Shown here one piece after another: positions 37,451 through 47,012 of a stretch of 64,000 bases of DNA (its first letter is position 1; each line of letters opens with the position of its first letter). This stretch comes from Clostridia bacterium. GTDB taxonomy: Bacteria > Bacillota > Clostridia > TANB77 > CAG-508. The notes below the pieces were generated by a model that did no database searches, was not told the DNA's origin, and saw only the letters and a list, made by a program, of their open reading frames with translations. The translations under genes were made by a program, and so were the position numbers. The DNA lies in contig CAAGKN010000001.1 of NCBI GenBank assembly GCA_900770415.1, positions 4,788-68,787 of the forward strand, in the 5' to 3' direction.

Positions 37451-38326
37451 GTGAGAAATATAGAACTAAAAAAAATTGAAGAAGGTATTATACCTATTTA
37501 TGAAAATGAATCAAATGAAAGATTAATTAATGGAAGAGAATTGCATAGCATCTTAAAAAGTAAAAGACAATTTGCTAACTGGATAAAACAAAGAATAGAA
37601 CAGTACAGCTTTATAGAAAATAAGGAATATATCCGCTTTAACAATTTTGTTAAAGGGGATGAAAATGGCTATGGCAACAAAACTCAAATTGATTACTATT
37701 TAACTATAAATATGGCCAAGGAAATTTGCATGGTAGAGAATAGTGAAATAGGTAAAAAAATGAGATTATATTTTATAGAAGTAGAAAATAGATATCAAAA
37801 CATAATAAAGAACCCATCAAATATATTTGATTTTATGAGATTAGCATTGGATGAGATAGAAAAGAATTCTAGTAAAATAGAAGAAGTTAAAGGATTAGCA
37901 TTGAAAAATAGAACAGAAATAGAAAATTTAAAATCAAAAATAGACATCAAAATTCAAAAAAATTATTGCTTGGCATCAGATATTGCAGAACAATTAAAAT
38001 TATACTCCGAAAATAAAATTCCTCATTCAAACTTAGTTGGGGCAATTGCTAGACAACTAGGATATAAAACATCTTTTAAGCACTATTATGAAGACAAATA
38101 TATAGCTATAATAAAAGATATAAGTAAAAATGATTACTGGCAAGTGTATTTTAAACCAATAGCAGTAGAAGAAATAACAAAATGGTTTAATAAAAATAAA
38201 GACGAGATTTATTATGAAATACAATATGTAAAAAACACTAAAAACGGAAAAAATGGCGAGATAAAAGAAAGAGGATATAAAGTTGAAGATATATGCTACA
38301 AGATTTGTGATCCTTTTACAAAATAA
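37451..38326 (+). CDS. AntA/AntB-type phage antirepressor
   Basis: A 291-residue protein. The N-terminal AntA/AntB domain (residues 18-115: NGRELHSILKSKRQFANWIKQRI through KGDENGYGNKTQIDYYLTINMAKEICMVENSE) is typical of phage antirepressors that inactivate a prophage repressor. The C-terminal half is a coiled region then a DNA-binding-like part. The start is GTG with a weak ribosome site. No phage structural, integrase or repressor genes are near, so it is a lone remnant or a domesticated regulator. Confidence 0.75.
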   Translation: MRNIELKKIEEGIIPIYENESNERLINGRELHSILKSKRQFANWIKQRIEQYSFIENKEYIRFNNFVKGDENGYGNKTQIDYYLTINMAKEICMVENSEIGKKMRLYFIEVENRYQNIIKNPSNIFDFMRLALDEIEKNSSKIEEVKGLALKNRTEIENLKSKIDIKIQKNYCLASDIAEQLKLYSENKIPHSNLVGAIARQLGYKTSFKHYYEDKYIAIIKDISKNDYWQVYFKPIAVEEITKWFNKNKDEIYYEIQYVKNTKNGKNGEIKERGYKVEDICYKICDPFTK

Positions 38327-38411
38327 AGTGCCAAATACCACAAAAATCCTTGCATTTTAAATTTTAGTATGCTAAAATAAATAAGTCAAATTGAAACGGA
38401 GGTAACAGAAA

Positions 38412-38660
38412 GTGGGAGTATTAAAAACGATATTAACAATAATTTATGTAATTATATCTTTAGTATTAATAGTAATTTGCTTAATGCAATCAAAAGATGA
38501 TGAAGGAGCTTCAGGTGCAATAGTAGGTGGCAGTTCATCAAGCTTTTATGAGAAAAATAAAGGAAAAACAAGGGAAGGTATGCTAAAAAAATGGACAATA
38601 ATTTTAGGAATTACTTTTGCAGTACTTTCAATAGGTTTATCATTAGTATATATGTTATAA
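38412..38660 (+). CDS. secG: protein translocase subunit SecG
   Basis: An 82-residue SecG, the small subunit of the SecYEG channel. It has two membrane helices (residues 5-24 and 58-80) with the conserved loop LMQSKDDEGASGAIVGGSSSSFYEKNKGKTREGML between them. The start codon is GTG with cggagg upstream. Confidence 0.93.
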   Translation: MGVLKTILTIIYVIISLVLIVICLMQSKDDEGASGAIVGGSSSSFYEKNKGKTREGMLKKWTIILGITFAVLSIGLSLVYML

Positions 38661-38743
38661 TACAAAAAACTAGAAAAAGTTTAAATTAGTGAGAAAAAAA
38701 GAGATAATCAATTAAAAATGAGAATATACAAGAAATAAAAGTT

Positions 38744-38780
38744 AAAAACATTCAAATTTTGAATTTGAATGTTTTTTTTA
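38744..38780 (+). terminator. intrinsic terminator after secG
   Basis: The arms aaaaacattcaaatt (38744-38758) and aatttgaatgttttt (38762-38776) are followed by T residues. Confidence 0.8.
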
Positions 38781-38792
38781 TCATGGTATAAT
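38765..38792 (+). promoter_or_regulatory. promoter of the ctsR operon
   Basis: TTGAAT (38765-38770), a 16-base spacer and TATAAT (38787-38792), with TG at 38784-38785 (extended -10). It overlaps the descending arm of the secG terminator. Confidence 0.6.
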
Positions 38793-38798
38793 ATTAAT

Positions 38799-38821
38799 AG
38801 TCAAAGAAAGTCAAAGTCAAA
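38799..38821 (+). promoter_or_regulatory. CtsR operator (heptad repeats)
   Basis: AGTCAAA (38799-38805), a 3-base spacer and AGTCAAA (38809-38815) match the known CtsR box RGTCAAA-NAN-RGTCAAA, followed by a third partial repeat GTCAAA (38816-38821). It lies between the -10 element and the ctsR start, so CtsR should autorepress the operon. Confidence 0.85.
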
Positions 38822-38835
38822 AAAGGAGTGGTAAA

Positions 38836-39300
38836 ATGAGAATATCAGACATAATAGAAGATTTTATAAAAGACTTGTTTGATGATAACAATGAGTATAT
38901 AGAAATACAAAGAAATGAACTTGCAGAAAAGTTTAATTGTGTACCATCACAAATAAACTATGTAATATCTACTAGATTTAGACCATCACAAGGATACTAT
39001 GTAGAAAGCAAACGTGGTGGAGGAGGTCACATAAGAATTAAAAAAATAAATATTACAAAAAGCAATTATTTAATGCATATAATAACAAGTATGGGAGATA
39101 CAATAACATCAAATGAAGTAGACATTTTTATTAGTAATTTCTTATCATACAATATTATAAATAAAACAGAAGCAAAATTATTAAAAGTAGCAACAAGTGA
39201 TAATGTGCTTATAGTACCACAAGAATATAAAGACAAATTAAGAGCAAGTATTTTTAAAAACATGATACTTAATTTAGTAGAAGACGAAAATAGCAAATAA
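38836..39300 (+). CDS. ctsR: transcriptional repressor CtsR
   Basis: A 154-residue dimeric repressor of class III heat-shock genes. The winged-helix domain includes EIQRNELAEKFNCVPSQINYVISTRF, and the beta-hairpin wing carries RGGGGHIRI, the Arg-Gly wing that reads the operator and senses heat. It is first in the ctsR-mcsA-mcsB-clpC operon and has a matching operator just upstream. Confidence 0.96.
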   Translation: MRISDIIEDFIKDLFDDNNEYIEIQRNELAEKFNCVPSQINYVISTRFRPSQGYYVESKRGGGGHIRIKKINITKSNYLMHIITSMGDTITSNEVDIFISNFLSYNIINKTEAKLLKVATSDNVLIVPQEYKDKLRASIFKNMILNLVEDENSK

Positions 39301-39337
39301 GTATTTTGATGTGCTTAATTTTAAAGGAGGGATAATT

Positions 39338-39871
39338 ATGTTATGTCAAAATTGTAACAAAAATGAAGCAACAGTAAGATATACAGAAATAATAAATGGA
39401 GAAAAAAGAGAGGTAATGCTATGTGAAGAATGTAGCAGAGAATTAGGAATAGGTAATATGAATTTTAACATGCCAATAGACTTTTCTAGTTTCTTTGGAG
39501 ATTTGTTAGAAGGTTATGAAGATAATAGCTTTATGCCATTATTAACAGCAAACAAACAATTAAAATGTAATAATTGTAATATGACATTTGATGAATTTAT
39601 GGAACAAGGAAAATTCGGATGTGAAGAATGTTATGATGCGTTTTCTCCAAAAATTGATTCTATATTAAAAAGAATCCAAGGAAGCAATAGATATGCAGGA
39701 AGAAAATTAGTAGGCAATAAAGAAGCAAAAATAGAATTTGAAGAAAAGCCAGAGAAAAAAGAAACAGAAAAAGAAAAATTGCAAAGAGAATTAAAAGAAG
39801 CAATAGAAAAGGAAAACTACGAAGAAGCAGCAAAAATTAGAGATAAGATAAAAGAATTAAAGGAGGAATAG
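39338..39871 (+). CDS. mcsA: McsA, activator of protein arginine kinase
   Basis: A 177-residue zinc protein that activates the McsB kinase. CxxC pairs are MLCQNC, LCEEC, KCNNC and GCEEC, forming two zinc sites. A UVR-like motif (LQRELKEAIEKENYEEAAKIRDKIKEL) ends the protein. The ATG at 39338 with aaaggagg is the start. It is co-transcribed with ctsR and mcsB. Confidence 0.93.
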   Translation: MLCQNCNKNEATVRYTEIINGEKREVMLCEECSRELGIGNMNFNMPIDFSSFFGDLLEGYEDNSFMPLLTANKQLKCNNCNMTFDEFMEQGKFGCEECYDAFSPKIDSILKRIQGSNRYAGRKLVGNKEAKIEFEEKPEKKETEKEKLQRELKEAIEKENYEEAAKIRDKIKELKEE

Positions 39872-39874
39872 AAG

Positions 39875-40894
39875 ATGCTAAATTGGTATTTGCAATCAGG
39901 TAATGATAGTGATGTAGTATTAAGTACAAGAATAAGAATAGCAAGAAATATAAAAGGTTTTCCTTTTGTAAATAGATATACAAAAAAAGACGCTTTAAAA
40001 ATAATAGAAATAGTAGAAGAAGCAATAAATAGTTTAGGCTATGGATTAAAAGTAATAAAATTAAAAGACTTAGACGATGTAACTAAATTAAGCTTAGTAG
40101 AAAAGCATATTATAAGTCCAGAATTTGCATATAATAAGAATGAAATAGGAGCTATTGCAATAAATGATGACGAAAATATTTGTATAATGATTAATGAAGA
40201 AGACCACATAAGAATTCAAGTATTTTCAGCAGGACAAGAATTAAAAAATGCATTAAACCTAGAAATGGAAATAGATGAAAAATTAAGTAAGCTAATTCCA
40301 TATTCTTATTCAGAAAAATATGGATTTTTAACAAGCTGTCCTACAAATGTAGGAACAGGTTTAAGAGGTTCAGTAATGGTTCATTTACCAGCACTAACAA
40401 AAACAGGAAACATTAGAAAAGTGCTAGAAGTTGTAAATGGATTTGATATGAATATAAGAGGACTATATGGAGAAGGAAGCAAAGTTTCTGGTGACATATA
40501 TCAGATTTCGAACAAGCAAACATTAGGAATTAGCGAAGAAGAAACAATAAAAAGCTTAAAAATTATTACAGATAAAGTAGTAGAACAAGAAAGACTAGCA
40601 AGAAAAATGCTTGGAAAGCAACAAATAGAACTAGAAGATAAAGTATATAGAGCATTTGGAGTACTTGCAAATGCTAAAAAAATATCATCAGAAGAATGTA
40701 ACCAATTATTATCAGACGTAAAATTAGGAACAGATTTAGGGATAATAAAAGAGCTAAATGATTTAAAAATAAGAAAATTAGAAACATATACAAAACCTGC
40801 AAACTTGCAAAAGATTACAGGACAACCATTAGATGTGTATATGCGTGATATAAAAAGAGCAGAGATAATAAAACAAATTATAAAAGAAGAGTAA
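39875..40894 (+). CDS. mcsB: protein arginine kinase McsB
   Basis: A 339-residue phosphagen-kinase-like enzyme that phosphorylates arginines to mark proteins for ClpCP. It has STRIRIARNIKGFPF near the start, the catalytic-site strand CPTNVGTGLRGSVMVHLPAL (about residues 150-170), and FDMNIRGLYGEGS. The length is normal. It begins 3 bases after mcsA ends, so translation is probably coupled. Confidence 0.95.
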   Translation: MLNWYLQSGNDSDVVLSTRIRIARNIKGFPFVNRYTKKDALKIIEIVEEAINSLGYGLKVIKLKDLDDVTKLSLVEKHIISPEFAYNKNEIGAIAINDDENICIMINEEDHIRIQVFSAGQELKNALNLEMEIDEKLSKLIPYSYSEKYGFLTSCPTNVGTGLRGSVMVHLPALTKTGNIRKVLEVVNGFDMNIRGLYGEGSKVSGDIYQISNKQTLGISEEETIKSLKIITDKVVEQERLARKMLGKQQIELEDKVYRAFGVLANAKKISSEECNQLLSDVKLGTDLGIIKELNDLKIRKLETYTKPANLQKITGQPLDVYMRDIKRAEIIKQIIKEE

Positions 40895-40908
40895 AAGGAG
40901 GGATTTTT

Positions 40909-43365
40909 ATGACATATAAATTTACAAAAAAAGCTGAACAAGCTTTACAAATTGCAAATGATATAGCAATGGAACTAGGACATAATTATGTTGGAACAGA
41001 ACATATATTATATGGATTAGTAAAAGAAGACAGCGGAGTTGCAAGCAAAGTATTAGAAAACCAAAATGTAACACCAGAAGCTGTTTTAGATAAAATAGAA
41101 GAATTAATAGGAGTAGGAGAAAAAATCGAAAACAATGCTATTGGATTTACTCCAAGAACAAAAAGAGTAATAGAAAACGCATTTAGAGAAGCAAGAAGAT
41201 TAGGCTCTGAATATATAGGAACAGAACACTTATTAATAGGAATCATGAGAGAGGCGGATAGCATAGCAGTAAGAATAATGCTAGATTTAAATGTAAATCC
41301 TCAAAAACTATATAATGAGATTATAAAAGTTATAAATAATTATGAAACAGGAGATGAGAATAGCAAACAAAGTTCAAAAACAAGTAGCTTTAATTCAACT
41401 CCAACACTAAATCAATTTGGCGTAGACTTAACAAAACAAGCATCAGAAGGAAAATTAGACCCTGTAATTGGTAGAAAAAACGAAATTGATAGAATTATAC
41501 AAATATTATCAAGAAGAACAAAAAATAATCCATGTTTAATAGGTGAACCAGGTGTTGGTAAAACAGCAGTTGTAGAAGGATTAGCAGAAAAAATAGTAGA
41601 AGGCGAAGTACCAGAAAACTTAAAAGATAAAAGAGTTGTAACACTAGATATATCTGGAATGGTAGCAGGTGCTAAATATAGAGGTGACTTCGAAGAAAGA
41701 ATTAAAAAAGCTTTAAAAGAAGTAAAAAAAGCCGGAGACGTTATATTATTTATAGATGAAATCCATACAATAGTTGGAGCTGGTGCAGCAGAAGGAGCAA
41801 TAGATGCAGCAAATATTCTAAAACCACTTTTAGCAAGGGGAGAAGTTCAAATTATAGGTGCAACTACTTTAAATGAATATAGAAAATATATAGAAAAAGA
41901 CAGTGCACTAGAAAGAAGATTTCAACCAGTTACTGTTCAAGAACCAAGTATTGAAGACAGTATAAAAATATTAAAAGGTCTAAGAGATAAATATGAAGCT
42001 CATCACAATGTAAAAATAACTGATGAAGCAATAGAAGCGGCAGTTAAATTATCTAGCAGATATATAAATGATAGATTCTTGCCAGATAAAGCAATAGACT
42101 TAATTGATGAAGGCGCTTCAAAAGTAAGGCTAAAAGTTCATACAGAACCAGAAAGTTTAAAGAAAATTCAAGAAAAAATTGACAAACTAGATGAAGAGAA
42201 AGAAGAAGCAATTCAAACACAGAACTTTGAAAAAGCAGCAGAGCTAAGAGATAAAGAACAAAAAGAAAAAGAAAAACTTGAAAAAGAGAAAAAAGCATGG
42301 GAAGATAAAAATAGAAAAGATATAAGAAATATAACAGCAGAAGACATTGCAGAAGTAATTGCAAGTAGTACAGGTATTCCAGCACAAAAAATTAGTCAAG
42401 ATGAAAATGAAAAATTAAGAAATTTAGAGCAAAGTTTGCATAAAAGAGTAATAGGACAAGACGAAGCCGTACAAGCTGTTGCAAAAGCAATAAAAAGAGG
42501 TAGAGTAGGACTAAAAGATCCTAACAGACCAATAGGTTCATTCTTATTCTTAGGACCAACTGGTGTTGGTAAAACAGAACTTGCAAAAGCTATTTCAGAA
42601 AACCTATTTGGAGATGAGAATGCAATTATAAGAGTAGATATGTCAGAATATATGGAAAGTCATTCAACTTCTAAAATGATAGGTTCACCTCCAGGTTATG
42701 TTGGATTTGATGATGGTGGTGGATTAACAGAAAAAATAAGAAGAAAACCATATTCTGTAATACTATTTGATGAAATTGAAAAAGCACATCCAGATGTTTT
42801 GAATATGCTATTACAAATACTAGATGATGGTAGACTTACAGACTCACATGGTAGAACTGTAAACTTTAAAAATTGTGTAGTTATAATGACATCAAACATA
42901 GGAGCTAGACTAATAACAGATAAAAAAGCATTAGGATTTTCTGGCGGAGAAGACAAAGAACAAGCAGAGAAAAAGGAATATGAAGACATTAAAAAAGAAG
43001 TAATAGCAGAAGTTAAAAAGACATTTAGACCAGAATTTATAAACCGTGTAGACGAAATTATAGTATTCCATAAACTAACAGAAAAAGAATTAATTCAAAT
43101 AGTTGACATCATGCTAGAAAAAATAAAAACAAGATTACTAGAAAAAGATATAAAAATAGAAGTAGATAAATCAGCAAAAGATTTAGTAATCAAAAAAGGA
43201 ACAGATACAAACTACGGTGCAAGACCATTAAGAAGAGCAATACAAACAATAATAGAAGACAAACTAGCAGAAGAAATTCTAGATGGAAACCTAAAAGCAG
43301 GAGATACTGCAAAACTAACAGCCAAAGACGATACAATACAAGTAAAAGTAAAAGTTAAAAAATAA
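40909..43365 (+). CDS. clpC: Clp protease ATPase ClpC
   Basis: An 818-residue AAA+ unfoldase that feeds ClpP. The N-domain has two repeats (residues 1-145, with HILYGLVKEDSGVA and HLLIGIMREADSIA). The first AAA module has Walker A GEPGVGKTA (about 211), a UVR-like M-domain at about 425-455 is contacted by McsB, and the second AAA module has GPTGVGKTE (about 548). ATP-sensing residues and the C-terminal domain are complete. It is the last gene of the ctsR operon. Confidence 0.96.
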   Translation: MTYKFTKKAEQALQIANDIAMELGHNYVGTEHILYGLVKEDSGVASKVLENQNVTPEAVLDKIEELIGVGEKIENNAIGFTPRTKRVIENAFREARRLGSEYIGTEHLLIGIMREADSIAVRIMLDLNVNPQKLYNEIIKVINNYETGDENSKQSSKTSSFNSTPTLNQFGVDLTKQASEGKLDPVIGRKNEIDRIIQILSRRTKNNPCLIGEPGVGKTAVVEGLAEKIVEGEVPENLKDKRVVTLDISGMVAGAKYRGDFEERIKKALKEVKKAGDVILFIDEIHTIVGAGAAEGAIDAANILKPLLARGEVQIIGATTLNEYRKYIEKDSALERRFQPVTVQEPSIEDSIKILKGLRDKYEAHHNVKITDEAIEAAVKLSSRYINDRFLPDKAIDLIDEGASKVRLKVHTEPESLKKIQEKIDKLDEEKEEAIQTQNFEKAAELRDKEQKEKEKLEKEKKAWEDKNRKDIRNITAEDIAEVIASSTGIPAQKISQDENEKLRNLEQSLHKRVIGQDEAVQAVAKAIKRGRVGLKDPNRPIGSFLFLGPTGVGKTELAKAISENLFGDENAIIRVDMSEYMESHSTSKMIGSPPGYVGFDDGGGLTEKIRRKPYSVILFDEIEKAHPDVLNMLLQILDDGRLTDSHGRTVNFKNCVVIMTSNIGARLITDKKALGFSGGEDKEQAEKKEYEDIKKEVIAEVKKTFRPEFINRVDEIIVFHKLTEKELIQIVDIMLEKIKTRLLEKDIKIEVDKSAKDLVIKKGTDTNYGARPLRRAIQTIIEDKLAEEILDGNLKAGDTAKLTAKDDTIQVKVKVKK

Positions 43366-43381
43366 ATTCAAACCTAATTTT

Positions 43382-43412
43382 GGTGAAAAAGGGGTCTGAC
43401 CCCTTTTTCACC
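43382..43412 (+). terminator. terminator after clpC (repeated sequence)
   Basis: Arms of 13 bases (ggtgaaaaagggg, 43382-43394; cccctttttcacc, 43400-43412). It shares its core with the terminator at 23266-23297 and can serve the convergent CDF gene too. Confidence 0.8.
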
Positions 43413-43424
43413 AAAAAAATTAAA

Positions 43425-44282
43425 TTATACCGGATTTACATGGATAATGGCATTAGATACGTTATCCAATTTTTTTATGTCTTTTTCTAAGCTGTCAGCT
43501 AATTTATGGCTAGCAAATGTAGACAAGTTTCCATCTACTGTAATTGTTAAAATAATAATATACTTATAACCAGATGGGGTAGAATATAAATTTTCTACAC
43601 TTTTAATTTCTTTATAATTACGTACTAAATTTAGAATAGTGTCTTGTGTAGATTCGTCTACCGAAATATCCATAAGAACATTGTAGCTTTCTATAAATAT
43701 TTTAATTCCACAATAGCAAATCCATATAGCAATTCCAATACCTACAAGGCTATCAACCCAATAAATTCCTTGCGAAGCAAATAAAATTGAAACTAATGTA
43801 AAAGAAGTAACTATACAATCATTAAAGTGATCTTTAGCATTTGCTTTTAAAAGGATGTTATTGAATTTTCTAAAAGCTTTATTTGTATAAACATAAAGCA
43901 AGGCTTTTGTTATAATAGTTACAATACAAACAATTACTAGATAAATAGAAAAGGTTAACTCATTTTTAAAAATAAGAGAATTAATTGAATCTATTAATAG
44001 CTTTATTGATACTGCAATCATAGAAATACTTATTAATAAAGAAAATATATATTCCGACTTTCCGTGCCCAAAATTGTGGTCACTATCGTCAGGTTTACTA
44101 GCAATTTTATTTCCAATAAAAGTCATAAGAGAGGCAAAAATATCGCCAGCACTATTTACACTATCTGCTATCATTGCTTGGCTACCACTAATAAATCCAA
44201 CAGTAGCTTTAATTACTAATAAAAATATATTTCCAAAAATTCCGAAAACACCAGCTTTTTTAGTAGCTGTAAATCTATCCAT
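43425..44282 (-). CDS. cation diffusion facilitator (CDF) transporter
   Basis: A 285-residue membrane metal exporter. It has six predicted helices. The metal-site aspartates are in MIADSVNSAGD (helix 2) and in the helix-5 region (WVDSLVGIGIA, Asp), and HNFGHGKSEY follows helix 2. The cytoplasmic C-terminal domain has the CDF alpha-beta fold outline. The substrate (Zn, Mn or Fe) cannot be told. The gene converges on clpC. Confidence 0.93.
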   Translation of the reverse strand: MDRFTATKKAGVFGIFGNIFLLVIKATVGFISGSQAMIADSVNSAGDIFASLMTFIGNKIASKPDDSDHNFGHGKSEYIFSLLISISMIAVSIKLLIDSINSLIFKNELTFSIYLVIVCIVTIITKALLYVYTNKAFRKFNNILLKANAKDHFNDCIVTSFTLVSILFASQGIYWVDSLVGIGIAIWICYCGIKIFIESYNVLMDISVDESTQDTILNLVRNYKEIKSVENLYSTPSGYKYIIILTITVDGNLSTFASHKLADSLEKDIKKLDNVSNAIIHVNPV

Positions 44283-44428
44283 AAAATCACCTAACTATAA
44301 GATAAATTCCAATTTATCTAAAATATTTTTCTAATTATAACACTATAAAAAAATAAAATCTATAATGTTTGCCAAATATGGTACAATGTGGTATAATAAT
44401 TTCATACTTATGAAAAGAGGGTGCATGA

Positions 44429-44761
44429 ATGATTCTTGTAATAATATTATATGTACTAATAGTTATAATATTTGCATTAGTTTTATTTGCAATAGCACAA
44501 ATAAAATTAGCAGGAATAAATGTAAAAGACTTTTGGGGCTTTATAGAAGCAAACCAAATGTTAGATAAATTATATAGATTTGCCAAAAAATACGAAAGAT
44601 TATCTTCGCAAGAACAATTAATATTCCTTACAGAAGCCGAAAAAGTTTTTGACGCTTTTGGCAAAGTTCCAGATATGTTATGGGAAGATGAATATCAAAA
44701 ATATATGGACGTTTTAGATAAATACAAAGATATAAAAGTTATGAGATGGTCACAAAATTAA
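44429..44761 (+). CDS. small membrane-anchored protein, unknown
   Basis: A 110-residue protein with one N-terminal membrane helix (residues 3-24) and a cytoplasmic acidic helical domain containing LDKLYRFAKKYERLSSQEQLIFLTEAEKVFDAFGKVPDMLWEDEY. I do not recognise a family. gagggtg precedes the ATG. It lies just before the cysteine desulfurase gene with a terminator-like hairpin between. Confidence 0.6.
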   Translation: MILVIILYVLIVIIFALVLFAIAQIKLAGINVKDFWGFIEANQMLDKLYRFAKKYERLSSQEQLIFLTEAEKVFDAFGKVPDMLWEDEYQKYMDVLDKYKDIKVMRWSQN

Positions 44762-44766
44762 AAATA

Positions 44767-44803
44767 TGAAAAAGGGAAATTTTAGGTTTCTCTTTTTTTA
44801 TTT
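44767..44803 (+). terminator. hairpin with T-run before the cysteine desulfurase gene
   Basis: An imperfect stem of gaaaaagggaaa with tttctcttttttt, with G-U pairs and a T-rich tail. Confidence 0.5.
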
Positions 44804-44846
44804 TGAGCATAATATATAAAGAGATGAAAAATAAGGGGAAATTTTT

Positions 44847-45990
44847 ATGCAAAAAATTAGATATTTTGACCATGCTGCAACAACTCCAGTAAAAGAAGAA
44901 GTACTAAAAGAAATGTTACCATATTTTAGTATAGAATTTGGTAATCCATCTTCTATGTATACTTATCGGAAGAAGAGCAAAAAGAGCATTAGAAGAAGCA
45001 AGAGCAAGAGTTGCAAAAGCTATTGGGTCTAAAAATAAAGAAGTATATTTTACAAGTGGTGGAAGCGAAAGTGATAATATTGCAGTAAAAGGAGTTGCAT
45101 TGGCAAATAAAGAAAAAGGCAATCATATAATAACAACTAAAATTGAACATCCAGCAATATTAAATACTTGCAGAGCATTAGAAAGGCAAGGCTTTGATGT
45201 AACATATTTAAATGTTAATAAAGAGGGGCTAATTGATTTAAAAGAACTAGAAGAAGCAATTACAGAAAAAACAATTCTAATAAGTATAATGTTTGCAAAC
45301 AATGAAATTGGAACAATAGAGCCAATAGAACAAATAGGAAGGATTGCAAAAGAACATAGAATCATATTTCATACAGATAGTGTTCAAGCAATAGGAAATG
45401 TAAAAATAGATGTAAATAAAATGAATATAGATTTGCTTTCTATGTCATCACATAAATTCTATGGACCTAAAGGCGTTGGGGCATTATATATAAGAGAAGG
45501 AATTAAGTGTAATAAATTGCAAGATGGAGGACACCAAGAAAGAGAATTAAGAGCTGGAACAGAAAATGTTGCAGGAATTGTAGGAATGGGCAAAGCCATT
45601 GAAATAGCATATAGAGATTTTGACGAATATAATGAAAAACTAACAAATTTAAGAAATTATTATATATCGGAGATACAAAATAAAATACCAAATATAAAAG
45701 TAAATGGAGGAATGGAGCATAGACTTCCAGGTAATGCAAATATATCATTTAAAGAAGTTGACGGAGAAGAACTCTTACTAAATTTAGATAATTATGGAAT
45801 ATGTGCATCAAGTGGCTCTGCTTGTTCAACAGGACAAAGCACACCATCACATGTTTTGTTAGCAATAGGAGTTCCAAGTAGCATGGCTTATGGGGCTTTG
45901 AGAACAACTTTTGGAGAAGAAAACACTAAAGATGATGTAGATTATTTAGTAGAAAAATTAAAAGAAACAGTAGAAAAACTAAGAAGCTAA
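44847..45990 (+). CDS. cysteine desulfurase, +1 frameshift at CGG 44967
   Basis: A NifS/IscS-type PLP enzyme that takes sulfur from cysteine for Fe-S clusters or tRNA thiolation. The first 40 residues (FDHAATTPVKEEVLKEMLPYFSIEFGNPSSMYTY) are in one frame to 44966. Zero-frame CGG follows. Skipping the C gives GRRAKRALEEARARVAKAIG, the family's conserved Gly-Arg step, to 45990. The total is 380 residues. The PLP lysine is in MSSHKFYGPKG, catalytic Cys in SSGSACSTG. The class I-like long Cys loop suggests IscS/NifS rather than SufS. Confidence 0.88.
44967..44970 (+). other. +1 frameshift site CGGA in the cysteine desulfurase gene
   Basis: CGG after TAT. The +1 frame reads GGA, giving YGRRAKRALEEA, a conserved block. 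Confidence 0.88.
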
Positions 45991-45993
45991 GTA

Positions 45994-46881
45994 TTAAACT
46001 CTTAGCTTCTTTATTTCTTTTATTTCATTAAATAATTCATTAATTTTTTCTTTTCTCTTTGCTAGTGCTGTTTTATATTCTTCTAGAACATTTTTATAAT
46101 TTTCAAAGTTTTCACCATCTTCAAATAAGTATTTCATACCTGCACGGAAGTACTCTTTTTTATTCTCACTTTTTGCATTTTGCATTTTTTCATTAAATTT
46201 ATCAATTTCTTCTAATCGTTTAATTTGAGAAGATAGATGTTTTGTGTAATCAAAAATACCGCTAATTTCATAATTAGTATCATCAATAATTACTTTAAAC
46301 AGGCATTTTAAAGCTTTTTTATTTATTTTTCCAGAGTTAGCATCATTAACTAACATTTTTAAGGTTTCTGAAATACCAACGTGGCTTTTATATTGCCTTT
46401 TAGAGGCAATAGCGTCAAACTCGTCTGCAACTCTAATTATTTGCCCTTCCAATGGAATATCTTTACCTGTTAGTCCTTTTGGGTAGCCTGATCCGTTTAA
46501 TGCTTCATGATGATATATCGGACCGGCAGAATAAGGACGAAGCTTAAGATCATCCATACACATTTTATAGCCTAAAGTAGTATGTTTTTTCATAATTTCA
46601 AATTCCTCATCTGTTAAATCACTAGTCTTTTGCAAAATAGCTGGAGGAATAAACATCTTTCCAATATCGTGTAAATATGCACACATTGTGCAGTATACAG
46701 TAAAAGCATTATTTAGTCGCATATACTCACATAATCTACAAGTTAAATTTGCAACATTTTCCGAATGGACTCTTGTAAAAGCATCTAAGCTATCAAGCAT
46801 TCCAAGTTGATATCTCATGCTTTCATTTAAATTATATGATTTTAAGCTAGTCTTACTATAAAAATCTAATTTTTCTTTCAT
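45994..46881 (-). CDS. HD-GYP domain phosphohydrolase
   Basis: A 295-residue protein. The HD motif is YLHDIGKMFIPP, followed by the second His cluster and HHEALNGSGYPKGLTGKDIPLEGQIIRVADEFDAI, which contains the GYP signature of cyclic-di-GMP phosphodiesterases. A Lys/Glu-rich helical tail (about 215-295) follows. No sensor domain is joined. It is transcribed against the cysteine desulfurase gene, with only 3 bases between stop codons. Confidence 0.9.
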   Translation of the reverse strand: MKEKLDFYSKTSLKSYNLNESMRYQLGMLDSLDAFTRVHSENVANLTCRLCEYMRLNNAFTVYCTMCAYLHDIGKMFIPPAILQKTSDLTDEEFEIMKKHTTLGYKMCMDDLKLRPYSAGPIYHHEALNGSGYPKGLTGKDIPLEGQIIRVADEFDAIASKRQYKSHVGISETLKMLVNDANSGKINKKALKCLFKVIIDDTNYEISGIFDYTKHLSSQIKRLEEIDKFNEKMQNAKSENKKEYFRAGMKYLFEDGENFENYKNVLEEYKTALAKRKEKINELFNEIKEIKKLRV

Positions 46882-47012
46882 TGGTATCTCCTAAAATTAA
46901 ATACAATTTGTAACTTAATTTTATATTAATAAAAAGAAGAGGTCAATAGAAATAAAATAAAAATTCTTGATTTAGAATTGAAAACACTTCATTTTCCAAA
47001 TCAAGAAAATTC

